Source: a virus. From it: a DNA stretch of 28,746 nucleotides. Made by a program: the position numbers and the translations under genes. How positions within the stretch are numbered: the stretch's first letter is position 1; each line of letters starts with the position of its first letter. The stretch spans positions 1 through 28,746 of the IMG/VR virus record IMGVR_UViG_3300046817_000871. One strand, given 5' to 3'. A model generated the notes under the pieces. It was not told where the DNA came from. It saw only the letters and a program-made list of their open reading frames with translations, and did not search any database. Of this stretch, positions 7,104 through 13,215 are shown one piece after another.

Positions 7104-8585
7104 CTAGGCCCAGGCGAAGTTCGACTCCGCTGGCGGTGGCGGCATCCGCATGGCGCGGTCGCAGGCGAGGGCGAGGGCGATCACGCCGTCGATCCGGCCG
7201 CGGGACTTGCCCTTCTCGAGGGTGAAGCCGTGCTGGTTGAAGCGCGGCATGGCGTTGAGCACGTGCTCGGTCAGCCCGCCCTCGCCGTCGTGCCGGATAC
7301 CGCCCGTCTTGATGAGTTCGAACAGCGAGCCGCAGACCGTCGTCATCCGCTCGACCGACTGCGGGATCTCGACCATCGCCAGTCCCTCATCGGCCAGCAT
7401 CTTGGCCGGCACGTCGAAGAACCGGGGGTCGTAACTGACCGCGGCGACGTCGTAGGCACGTCCGAGCTCGCGGATGTGCTCCATGACGTCGGTCACGTCG
7501 ACCGGCTCGTCCTTGGTCGGGATCCACAGCCGCGAGACGGCCCGCAACAGGCCTTCGGGGTCGCGCTGGACGGCCACGACGGCCGTCGAGTCGCGTTTGA
7601 GGCCGACATCGACGCCGATCCACGTCGATTCGCCCGGGATGAAGTCGTATGGGTCGGCCAGGGCGTCCCAGGTGGCCCGCCCGGACGGTCCGAGCCACGA
7701 ATCGACGCCGTCGTACCACTGTCCGAGCCGGAAGACGCGGAAATGGCCCTCGGGCGTGATGCCGATGTCGGTCTCGAGTGCCGAGACCCGCAGGAAACCG
7801 GCCCTGATGGCCGGATTCGCCACCTTCCACGCCTCCCGGTCGTCGATCGCGCAGCCATCGGGCGCCGCGTGCTCGTGGAAGACGACGCCAGGCAAGCTGC
7901 CGGCCTCGCGGACACGGCTGCGGAGCAGGAACAGGGCGTTGTCGCGGTCCAGACCGGGCGTCCCGACCCCGACGATGAGGCTGCGCTCGCGCTTGCCGGT
8001 CGCCAGCCGCAGCGCCTCCCACGACCCGACCGGCTGGAAGCCGATCTCGTCCATGATGGCGAGGCTCGGATCGAGCCCCTGGAGCCCGTCGGGGTCCGAG
8101 GCGATCGGGAACAGCTCGCCGCCGTTGAACGGGGTCGTCACCCGGGGCGTCGTGATGCCGGTGAAGACGAGCGACCGGCGCAGGAGCTCCGGCTCGGCCT
8201 TGATCATGCTGACGGCGACGCCGTAGACGGAGCGGATGGCCTGCCCGACGGTCGTGGCAACGATGGGCACCTGCGGGGCACCCGTCTCATCGTCGGCGAA
8301 CAGCGCCCAGACGGCCAGCGCACCGCCGCCCGACGACTTGCCGTTACCACGGGGCGTCGCCAGGACGGCTGTGTCGATGCCATCGGCCAGCGCCTCCTCG
8401 AGGAACTCCTTCTGGAAGCGAGCCAGCCTGATCGGCTGGCCGTGCCCGGTGCCCTTGGGCGGCCGGCAGTACGTCTCGATGAACCGGATGGCCCGGCCGT
8501 GGCGAGTGCGGATCCGCCACTTCGACCACGGCCCGGCTGACGTGTCGGCGACGTGCTTGGTCGCGTAGCCGTAGCGGTCAGCCAT
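7104..8585 (-). CDS. Terminase large subunit
   Basis: 493 residues. The ATPase half shows Walker A ATPRGNGKS (residues 76-84) and Walker B LAIMDE (175-180). The nuclease half shows acidic residues in the RNase H-like arrangement: Asp326 in WIGVDVGLKRDSTAV, Asp386 in SYDPRFFD, and Asp466 in RIDGVIALALA. This enzyme pumps DNA into the prohead and cuts concatemers. A separate small terminase is not visible directly upstream. The nearest gene is an HNH endonuclease, a neighbour known to assist packaging in other cos-type phages. The ATG has only a modest GAGG or AGGA upstream. Confidence 0.95.
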   Translation of the reverse strand: MADRYGYATKHVADTSAGPWSKWRIRTRHGRAIRFIETYCRPPKGTGHGQPIRLARFQKEFLEEALADGIDTAVLATPRGNGKSSGGGALAVWALFADDETGAPQVPIVATTVGQAIRSVYGVAVSMIKAEPELLRRSLVFTGITTPRVTTPFNGGELFPIASDPDGLQGLDPSLAIMDEIGFQPVGSWEALRLATGKRERSLIVGVGTPGLDRDNALFLLRSRVREAGSLPGVVFHEHAAPDGCAIDDREAWKVANPAIRAGFLRVSALETDIGITPEGHFRVFRLGQWYDGVDSWLGPSGRATWDALADPYDFIPGESTWIGVDVGLKRDSTAVVAVQRDPEGLLRAVSRLWIPTKDEPVDVTDVMEHIRELGRAYDVAAVSYDPRFFDVPAKMLADEGLAMVEIPQSVERMTTVCGSLFELIKTGGIRHDGEGGLTEHVLNAMPRFNQHGFTLEKGKSRGRIDGVIALALACDRAMRMPPPPAESNFAWA

Positions 8586-8643
8586 CAGCCTCGTTCCTGG
8601 AGTGTGTGCGGATCGCAGGCTGGGGGTTTGCGAGCACCCGTCG

Positions 8644-9018
8644 TCAGACTAGTGGCGACCGGTACCCCGTACGGGCGCCGCGCGCACTGTTGCAGCGACG
8701 ACACAAGACGACGAGCGTGCTGTGCTGTCCATGCAGGGACACGGGCACACTGTGATCAGCAGTCAGCGGGTTGCTCGTGCTGCCCGCATCAGGGTAGGGG
8801 CACCCTCCCGGGGTGTGACACCACGGCTCCCCCGCCACCGCTGCCTTGTGACGCCTAGCGTAACCACTGCCGTAGCGTTGCGTGCTACTGGGTCGACGTG
8901 CCCGGTCGTATGCACGCTGGCAGTCAGGGTGCCGACGTCCGCCGCCCTGCATGAGTCGCCCGCAACCGAGACACGGACGCATGATCACGTCAACGTCACG
9001 ATGATGCTCGGATGTCAT
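8644..9018 (-). CDS. HNH endonuclease
   Basis: 124 residues from the ATG at 9018. A second ATG at 8982 (MRPCLGCGRL) matches the usual family start, but neither has a good ribosome-binding site. Zinc-type Cys pairs are present (Cys16/Cys19; Cys67, Cys73, Cys106, Cys109). The core reads LTADHSVPVSL ... LVVLCRRCNSARGAR, with Asp88-His89 and Asn110 as expected HNH residues. It sits just before the large terminase, the classic location of phage HNH proteins that stimulate terminase cleavage, so a packaging role is likely rather than homing. A 58-base gap follows before the terminase gene. Confidence 0.85.
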   Translation of the reverse strand: MTSEHHRDVDVIMRPCLGCGRLMQGGGRRHPDCQRAYDRARRPSSTQRYGSGYARRHKAAVAGEPWCHTPGGCPYPDAGSTSNPLTADHSVPVSLHGQHSTLVVLCRRCNSARGARTGYRSPLV

Positions 9019-9193
9019 GCGTGATGGGGGAAGGCACCCGGGTCTTCGCTGCCAGAGGGTAGGCTAACGCCGTGTTCTTGGCGCTCGTTCTTTGTGCCGG
9101 GCCCATAGCGCGGGGTGTGACGTACCGGCAAGGCTCTGGTTCGATTGCCGACACAGTACACCCACGGTGCAAGGGCCGAACGGCACGGGTCAT
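8996..9193 (-). CDS. Doubtful small ORF, 65 codons
   Basis: An ATG overlaps the stop of the gene to its right (ATGA) and the frame runs to 8996, overlapping the HNH start by 23 bases. The ATGA junction fits the pattern of the block. However, the predicted protein is basic and featureless, with a Thr/Arg/Pro/Ser-rich composition and no compact hydrophobic core, and the codon use is less GC3-biased than in its neighbours. It could equally be a leader or promoter region for the HNH-terminase genes. Confidence 0.3.
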   Translation of the reverse strand: MTRAVRPLHRGCTVSAIEPEPCRYVTPRAMGPAQRTSAKNTALAYPLAAKTRVPSPITHDIRASS

Positions 9194-9783
9194 GCGCTCT
9201 CTGCGTTCCGTTGCGCGTCGCTCTGCTCGAGATACGGCACGCTCGCTTCCTCGTAGCGGCTGTGCAGCTGGCGGATCGCTCGCAGGATATCGATCCCGGT
9301 GTAGCGCACGGCGCCGGCATCCCAGCCATGCGAGGCGAGGCTGACCACGATCCAGTACGGGTGGACGCCGACGTAGCGGCTGTTGGCGAGCCGCGTCAGC
9401 GCCAGTGTCATCGGGTAGCGATACCGCTCGGCATCGTGCTCGTAGACGCCCGTCTCGACCAGGGCGTTGCCCTCGCCGTCGTAGATCGCGCACATCGGGC
9501 ACGCCTTGCCCGGAGCGCGTCCCGGGTGGGCACACGTCGTCGTGATCGTGACGACCATGACCGCCGACGCGGATCCGTCGAGCGTGGCCGCGAAGGCGTG
9601 GCTGAACGGCGGCGAGCCGAGGCGCTCGTCAGCATACGTCGCGGTCCCGGTGTCGAGGCTGCCCTGGACGCTGAAGCGGCCCTCGGTGCCGCGGACGTGC
9701 AGCCGCACCGGCGCCGCGCGCTGGCCGTCCCAGCACGACTCGAGCCAGGCGATCGCCTCGGGCAGGGACGCCAGCACGGTCAC
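9190..9783 (-). CDS. Hypothetical protein with Cys cluster
   Basis: 197 residues from a GTG in a GTGA overlap with the tiny membrane protein gene to its right. Residues 85-103 hold CAHP ... ACPMC, a Cys-x10-Cys-x2-Cys group that may bind metal. Around it are beta-type segments (VMVVTITTT, MTLALTRL, YWIVVSLASHGWDAGAV) and a helical C-terminus. I do not recognise the family. It belongs to the early block between small membrane proteins and the HNH gene. Confidence 0.6.
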   Translation of the reverse strand: MTVLASLPEAIAWLESCWDGQRAAPVRLHVRGTEGRFSVQGSLDTGTATYADERLGSPPFSHAFAATLDGSASAVMVVTITTTCAHPGRAPGKACPMCAIYDGEGNALVETGVYEHDAERYRYPMTLALTRLANSRYVGVHPYWIVVSLASHGWDAGAVRYTGIDILRAIRQLHSRYEEASVPYLEQSDAQRNAESA

Positions 9784-9902
9784 GCCCAGTCCACCCGCTC
9801 GAGGTCGCGCCAGCCCGTATCCGCCACCGGCTCGTCGTGCGCTCGTGATGCGAGCCAGAGGATGCCGAGAGCGGCGGCTGCGAGGAGAAGGATGCGGATC
9901 AC
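9780..9902 (-). CDS. Tiny membrane protein, 40 residues
   Basis: GTG start in a GTGA overlap with the preceding stop; its own TGA overlaps the next GTG in the same way. The product begins MIRILLLAAAALGILWLA, a single membrane segment or signal anchor, then turns polar (SRAHDEPVADTGWRDLERV). Overlaps at both ends and the sharp hydrophobic/polar split support it as real. A lipobox is absent. The function is unknown; small anchored peptides in phages are often lysis or exclusion factors, but nothing here shows that. Confidence 0.6.
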   Translation of the reverse strand: MIRILLLAAAALGILWLASRAHDEPVADTGWRDLERVDWA

Positions 9903-10156
9903 GCCAGCACCCACACGTTGCTGGTCGCCCCGACGCACCCCACGACCACGGCCAGCAGCGCGCCCCAGCGACGCCAGCGCGGTCGGAGGGCAGCCAGGAT
10001 CAGCAGCATCACGACGATGGCCGCGGCCTTGACGATGACGGCCTGCTGCGGGCTGACGGCTCCGAGGGCTCCTGCTTCGTAGCCGTTCGGGTTGCCGATG
10101 ACGAGGCTGTAGGTCGCCAGGTCGAGGAGTTGCGCGAGGGCGACGGCCAGGGTCAC
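9899..10156 (-). CDS. Small multi-pass membrane protein, paralogue of 11576-11854
   Basis: 85 residues, GTG in a GTGA overlap. There are three hydrophobic segments: TLAVALAQLLDLATYSLVI (2-20), VIVKAAAIVVMLLILAAL (40-57) and WGALLAVVVGCVGATSNVWVL (64-84). The spacing and the residues LD.xTY, N.xGxEAG, the RPRWRRW turn and GATSN match the protein at 11576-11854. The D-x-x-T ... G-x-E-x-(N) arrangement recalls DUF5658-type membrane proteins, a weak similarity made by eye. Role unknown. Confidence 0.65.
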   Translation of the reverse strand: MTLAVALAQLLDLATYSLVIGNPNGYEAGALGAVSPQQAVIVKAAAIVVMLLILAALRPRWRRWGALLAVVVGCVGATSNVWVLA

Positions 10157-10641
10157 GGCGTCTCGGTGTCTGCGGACGAGAGGCGGGCGAGCAACCGGTC
10201 GATACCGCGCTGCGTCCGGCACGGCCACGGCATGTCGCAATACGCGCACTCGCCTAGCCCGCGAACGCCGTCCGACGCTTCGCCGTGAGCGATCTCGTCC
10301 TCTGACACTAACGCGGCACGAACCGCGTCCAGACCGGCTTCCGTGCCCCGGATGGCGGCTTCGCGCGTGTCTATCACCGCTCTCAGTTCGGCCTTCGTCA
10401 CCCACACGAGGCCATCGCTGTTCTCGGGCAGGCTTTCCACCCACCGCAACAGGTTCAGCGCCGCATCAGCCGATGCGGGAGCGGGTGGCTGGGCTAGGGC
10501 GGCACATTCAGAACAGGGCGGCTCACAGAACTGCTCGCAGCGAGAGCAGGACCAACCGCCGCTATCCAAGACTCGGGCGCTACAGGGATGGTCGCAGAGG
10601 ATGGGCGGGAACCGCTGCATCTCGCTGTATCGGTCCGTCAT
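10153..10641 (-). CDS. Cys-rich hypothetical protein
   Basis: 162 residues from an ATG in an ATGA overlap. Residues 16-46 carry seven Cys (Cys16, 20, 32, 35, 39, 43, 46, with His18) in a zinc-finger-like cluster. Near the C-terminus, GLGECAYCDMPWPCRTQRGIDRLLARL adds a second Cys group. Between them is a helical stretch, LLRWVESLPENSDGLVWVTKAELRAVIDTREAAI. The neighbouring 110-residue gene shares the idea of a helical body ending in a Cys motif. It is probably a metal-binding protein; a nucleic acid role is possible but not shown. Confidence 0.6.
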   Translation of the reverse strand: MTDRYSEMQRFPPILCDHPCSARVLDSGGWSCSRCEQFCEPPCSECAALAQPPAPASADAALNLLRWVESLPENSDGLVWVTKAELRAVIDTREAAIRGTEAGLDAVRAALVSEDEIAHGEASDGVRGLGECAYCDMPWPCRTQRGIDRLLARLSSADTETP

Positions 10642-10970
10642 CGAGCGTCCTCCACTAGGAGGCTGTAGCACTCGTCGCAGTAGCACGCCTCGTTGTCGTT
10701 GCCGTGTTCCGGGAATAGGGCTCGCCGGAGCCGGTGGTAGACATTCGCTGGCAGCGCCTCTGACTCCAACGCCTCGATTGCCGCCGCTCGCAATCCCGGC
10801 GGCTCGGCCTCTGCGGGTGCGACGGGTTCGCGGGCTGCGGCGAGGGCGGCACGCTCGATGAGTCGCAGCACATCGCGCCGGGTCACCCAAACGTTCGGCG
10901 TCGCAAAGCCATTGCGCCGGGTGTGAGTCGGCAACGCCATGACGGCCTCTCGCAGCGCCCCTGCGTCCAT
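10638..10970 (-). CDS. Hypothetical helical protein with C-terminal CxCxxC
   Basis: 110 residues. Three in-frame ATGs exist. The one at 10970 is chosen because AAGGAGGAG ends three bases before it and it lies after the previous stop. The middle is rich in Ala/Glu/Arg helices (RDVLRLIERAALAAA, PANVYHRLRRALF) and includes VWVTRRDVLRLIE, similar in feel to VWVTKAELRAVID in the next gene. The end is EACYCDECYSLLVEDAR. The Shine-Dalgarno lies in a 20-bp sequence repeated exactly upstream of the gene at 11245. Confidence 0.6.
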   Translation of the reverse strand: MDAGALREAVMALPTHTRRNGFATPNVWVTRRDVLRLIERAALAAAREPVAPAEAEPPGLRAAAIEALESEALPANVYHRLRRALFPEHGNDNEACYCDECYSLLVEDAR

Positions 10971-10990
10971 CGTCTCCTCCTTCATCCCGG
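10971..10990 (-). repeat. 20-bp direct repeat carrying a Shine-Dalgarno site (copy 1)
   Basis: Plus-strand sequence cgtctcctccttcatcccgg, identical to 11251-11270. On the coding strand it reads CCGGGATGAAGGAGGAGACG and supplies the ribosome-binding site for the gene starting at 10970. Confidence 0.85.
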
Positions 10991-11245
10991 CTGCCATCCG
11001 GGCGGGCGCTCGGTTTCCGTCGGGGCCGTCGATGCGTCCTCATCGATCCACACGATGTCGGTCGAGCCGTCATGGCCGTGGATTGCGACGGCATCGGCGA
11101 GGCTGTTGTAGATGGCGATGGACGACAGGAACGTCAGCCAACGCAGGACCACGCGGCCATCTGAGAGCAGGACCGCTTCACACACGGCCCCGGTGCCGCT
11201 AGTCCCAGACACGTCGGTCTGTCGCACGAAATAGAAACGCCTCAC
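10982..11245 (-). CDS. Hypothetical protein, RWLT / IHGHxG type
   Basis: 87 residues from GTG at 11245, with GGAGGAG eight bases upstream; a longer frame upstream lacks a site. The protein begins MRRFYFVRQTDVSGTSGTG and contains VLLSDGRVVLRWLTFLSSIAIYNSLADAVAIHGHDGSTDIVWIDED. I have met similar short proteins in environmental phage genomes without a function. The compact alternating pattern suggests a small alpha/beta fold. The C-terminal 15 residues are Pro/Thr-rich. Confidence 0.65.
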   Translation of the reverse strand: MRRFYFVRQTDVSGTSGTGAVCEAVLLSDGRVVLRWLTFLSSIAIYNSLADAVAIHGHDGSTDIVWIDEDASTAPTETERPPGWQPG

Positions 11246-11250
11246 GGCTG

Positions 11251-11270
11251 CGTCTCCTCCTTCATCCCGG
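11251..11270 (-). repeat. 20-bp direct repeat carrying a Shine-Dalgarno site (copy 2)
   Basis: Identical to 10971-10990. It lies in the 34-base gap before the gene starting at 11245 and provides its GGAGGAG. Confidence 0.85.
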
Positions 11271-11279
11271 TATCCGGGG

Positions 11280-11579
11280 TCACGCACGAGGCTCCAACAT
11301 CATCGAGTTCGGCGGCAACGCCTCGTCAACGACGACCGGCTCTCCGAACAGTTGAGCGCCGACCGGCTGTTGCCCGTGGTCGTTCATCCCGGCGTAGTCG
11401 CACAGTTCGTCCCAAACGTCCTGAGACAGCCGCCAGCGATAGCCAGGAGCGGTGATCGGCTTCCCGAACGGGGCGGCAACGCGAGGGTCACCGTCAGGGA
11501 CAAACTCGCTCAACGGGACGCCGCGATACTCGGACCACACCACAGAAGCGACCTCGAAGGCGCGGTCGAGCACGTTCAC
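11280..11579 (-). CDS. Hypothetical protein, 99 residues
   Basis: GTG in a GTGA overlap with the preceding membrane-protein gene. It contains VVWSEYRGVPLSEFVPDGDPRVAAPFGKPI, GYRWRLSQDVWDELCDYAGMND and a C-terminal FGEPVVVDEALPPNSMMLEPRA. The layout, a W-rich start, a helix with an acidic patch and then a beta tail, suggests a small soluble protein. No family is recognised. It stands between small genes with strong Shine-Dalgarno sites and a membrane-protein gene. Confidence 0.6.
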   Translation of the reverse strand: MNVLDRAFEVASVVWSEYRGVPLSEFVPDGDPRVAAPFGKPITAPGYRWRLSQDVWDELCDYAGMNDHGQQPVGAQLFGEPVVVDEALPPNSMMLEPRA

Positions 11580-11854
11580 AGCAGCCCTCCTCCGATGATG
11601 TTCGTCGCAGCGCCGAAGCCGCCCACGATCCCCGCGAACGCTGCCGCTCCGAGATACAGCGGCCGGTAGCGGCGGACGGCCACGAGGATGACGACGCATG
11701 CCGCGATCCCGACGAGCTTGGCGCCGAGCATCGCATCGAGGGACGTGGCCGCTGCCAGGGGGTTCGACTCGCCGTGCGGGTAGCGGGCGAGGGCCGGGGC
11801 GTAGGTCAGCGCGTCAAGGGCCTGGAGGACGATGGCGAGGACGGCGGCGGTCAC
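11576..11854 (-). CDS. Small multi-pass membrane protein, paralogue of 9899-10156
   Basis: 92 residues, GTG in a GTGA overlap. Hydrophobic segments are at about residues 2-20 (TAAVLAIVLQALDALTYAPAL), 44-60 (KLVGIAACVVILVAVRR) and 66-90 (LGAAAFAGIVGGFGAATNII). The motif LDALTY...YPHGESNPLAAA, followed by Lys, a hydrophobic helix, an Arg-rich turn and GAATN, matches the 85-residue protein at 9899-10156 along its whole length. The ALDxxTY and GExNP elements are reminiscent of DUF5658-type membrane proteins. It follows the exported RlpA-like gene, so an envelope role is plausible. Confidence 0.65.
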   Translation of the reverse strand: MTAAVLAIVLQALDALTYAPALARYPHGESNPLAAATSLDAMLGAKLVGIAACVVILVAVRRYRPLYLGAAAFAGIVGGFGAATNIIGGGLL

Positions 11855-12240
11855 GGCACGTAGTCCGTCGGTGGCGCGATCGGCAGCCCTGTCGTGATCG
11901 TGACCGTGAGCACACCCTGCGACAGCGGCGCGAGCTCGGCGAAGTCCGCCGTGGCAAGGTCGATGACCCGGTCCGGGCACGCGCACCAGTCGTCGAGCAC
12001 GACCGACACGCAGCGGGTCGCGCAGACGGTGACGTGACGGCCGCGCCAGTCGCCGGTGCGGAGGGCCGGGCCGGCGGCGGCGTGTCCCGCTCCGGGGCCG
12101 GTGGCGTACCAGGTGGCCGTGCCGGTCAACGGGACGCGGCTCGCGGCGGTCTCAGCGCTCGCCGACGAGCCTACCGAGCTGATCGGCGTCCCAGACGACA
12201 GCATAAGCCCGAGGACGATGGCGAGGATGAGGTCGGTCAT
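11851..12240 (-). CDS. Exported RlpA-like double-psi beta-barrel protein
   Basis: 129 residues, ATG in an ATGA overlap. Residues 1-30 form a signal peptide (MTDLILAIVLGLMLSSG then small residues). Residues 38-115 match the RlpA/expansin-type double-psi barrel: LTGTATWYATG, GHAAAGPALR, WRGRHVTVCATRCVSVVLDDWC, RVIDLATADFAELAPLSQGVLTV. The candidate catalytic Asp is at 83-84 in LDDW. Four Cys (73, 77, 86, 88) could form disulphides after export. Such domains act on or bind peptidoglycan, so the protein may assist lysis or modify the envelope. Its place in the early block, far from the lysis cluster, is unusual. Confidence 0.75.
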   Translation of the reverse strand: MTDLILAIVLGLMLSSGTPISSVGSSASAETAASRVPLTGTATWYATGPGAGHAAAGPALRTGDWRGRHVTVCATRCVSVVLDDWCACPDRVIDLATADFAELAPLSQGVLTVTITTGLPIAPPTDYVP

Positions 12241-12542
12241 GCGTGCCAGCTCGCGAACTCGTCGAGGTCGAACGTGATCGTCCGCACCGCCCGCTTGCCG
12301 CTGCCGGGACGGGTGACGACGACGCACGCCCGCAGCCGGTCACGCCGCGGGATCGCCTCGAGGTATGCCATGACCGCGGCCAGCGACGGCAGGCTGCGGA
12401 CGGCCTTGACCTGGACGTCGAGGTAGCCCTCGACGATGACGTCGACCGGGCCGCCGTCCATGCCGACACGGGTGCCGTCGAGAGCAGCCGCGACCGCGCG
12501 CTCGGCCGCGGATCCGATCGCCTTGGAGCGGGACGTGGTCAT
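12237..12542 (-). CDS. PD-(D/E)XK-like small nuclease or resolvase-like protein
   Basis: 101 residues, ATG in an ATGA overlap. The order Glu14 (SAAERAVAAAL), Asp34 (GPVDVIVEG) and QVK at 44-46 (LDVQVKAVRSLPS), then a helix and the final strand and tail (TITFDLDEFASWHA), fits the small single-domain PD-(D/E)XK nucleases of phages, some of which act on branched DNA. The usual E-x-K is Q-x-K here, an accepted variant in the superfamily. It is next to a replication-initiation-like gene and near recombination genes, which fits a resolvase or VRR-type job. Confidence 0.65.
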   Translation of the reverse strand: MTTSRSKAIGSAAERAVAAALDGTRVGMDGGPVDVIVEGYLDVQVKAVRSLPSLAAVMAYLEAIPRRDRLRACVVVTRPGSGKRAVRTITFDLDEFASWHA

Positions 12543-13009
12543 GCGCCCTGGCCTCGTCGTCTCATCTCCGTGATCTTGTCCGTCCAGTCCCCCCCAGACC
12601 CCCCCTCTTCTATTCCCCCCTTACCCTTACCTACCGGCGTATCGCTACGGACTGGTACGGACTCATCCGTAACTAGGTGCCATTTGTGCTTGTCGCGGTA
12701 CTGGTAGGACGGCCTGCCACCGATGCGCTGATGCTTCACGAGAGTCGGGATGAAGGCGCAGCCGCAGGGGTGCCGGACGATCCGGCCGGTCTGCACCAGG
12801 ACGTCGCCCCAGCCATCGATATCCCGCTCGCGGCGGTGCACCGTCCGGTACGGGTAAAGCGACGCCCCGAGCTGCGACGGCTTCCACTCGAGCCAGCCGG
12901 CGTCGTCGGCCATGCACCACAGGCCGATGTAGAACAGGCGCACGGCATCCGATAGGTGGCCGAGCGTGTCGTCCTGCCAGAAGTCGGGACGCACCGCGCG
13001 GATCCTCAC
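12539..13009 (-). CDS. Replication initiation / replisome organizer-like protein
   Basis: 156 residues from GTG in a GTGA overlap. The N-terminal 110 residues match the pattern of phage replisome-organizer N-domains: MRIRAVRPDFWQDDTLGHLSDAVRLFYIGLWCMADDAGWLEWKPSQLGASLYPY, then L.QTGRIVRH and AFIPTLVKHQRIGGRPSY. This is a winged-helix type DNA-binding region. The C-terminal part is short and low-complexity (GKGKGGIEEGGSGGDW) and lacks a helicase-loader domain. It may therefore bind the origin or act as a regulator. Its 3' end on the coding strand is strongly G-rich (12589-12626). Confidence 0.65.
   Translation of the reverse strand: MRIRAVRPDFWQDDTLGHLSDAVRLFYIGLWCMADDAGWLEWKPSQLGASLYPYRTVHRRERDIDGWGDVLVQTGRIVRHPCGCAFIPTLVKHQRIGGRPSYQYRDKHKWHLVTDESVPVRSDTPVGKGKGGIEEGGSGGDWTDKITEMRRRGQGA
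12589..12626 (-). other. G-rich tracts, candidate G-quadruplex on the coding strand
   Basis: Runs of 7, 7, 6 and 3 G on the minus strand, separated by 3, 9 and 3 bases, inside the 3' end of the replication-like gene. The long runs can supply several GGG tracts each, so a quadruplex is feasible in DNA or RNA. Confidence 0.5.
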
Positions 13010-13215
13010 GTCAGCCGCCAGGCCGCGTGGCGCGCCGATCGCGCGTGCTGCTCGGCAGCGCGGCGCTTGCTCTCGAGGTCGTCGGCCGCCTCGAGCGTGG
13101 CACCGCAGACGCACGTGCAGCGTGCCAGGGGCCGGCACTCGCACGGATTGCGGCGGCACCAGGCACAGGCGTACTCGACGAAGGCGAAGAACGGACGGGT
13201 AGGGGAGGTCTTCAT
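13006..13215 (-). CDS. Small Cys-rich protein, putative zinc-binding
   Basis: 69 residues, ATG in an ATGA overlap; its TGA overlaps the next GTG. Seven Cys are packed in residues 23-43 (ACAWCRRNPCECRPLARCTCVCG), followed by a charged helix (ADDLESKRRAAEQHARSARHAAWRL). It looks like a zinc-binding knuckle on a helical tail. Partner or nucleic acid unknown. It is located between a nuclease-like and a replication-like gene. Confidence 0.6.
   Translation of the reverse strand: MKTSPTRPFFAFVEYACAWCRRNPCECRPLARCTCVCGATLEAADDLESKRRAAEQHARSARHAAWRLT

Noticed and set aside
3259-8540. Very long plus-strand frames opposite capsid, portal and terminase
   Set aside because: They are Arg/Gly/Asp-rich mirror frames of high-GC genes on the other strand, without ribosome sites or recognisable domains.
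8586-8643. Small terminase gene before the large subunit
   Set aside because: Only 58 bases separate the HNH gene and large terminase, and no DNA-binding small-terminase-like protein is recognised nearby; one of the unknown early genes could still serve.
9072-9160. Possible tRNA on the plus strand because of GGTTCGATT
   Set aside because: The T-stem has two mismatches and no matching acceptor stem or anticodon arm could be found within 70-95 bases.
12640-12665. Hammerhead ribozyme-like string CGGATGAGTCCG on the minus strand
   Set aside because: The CGAAA part of the core and the third stem are missing; only a 4-bp hairpin remains.
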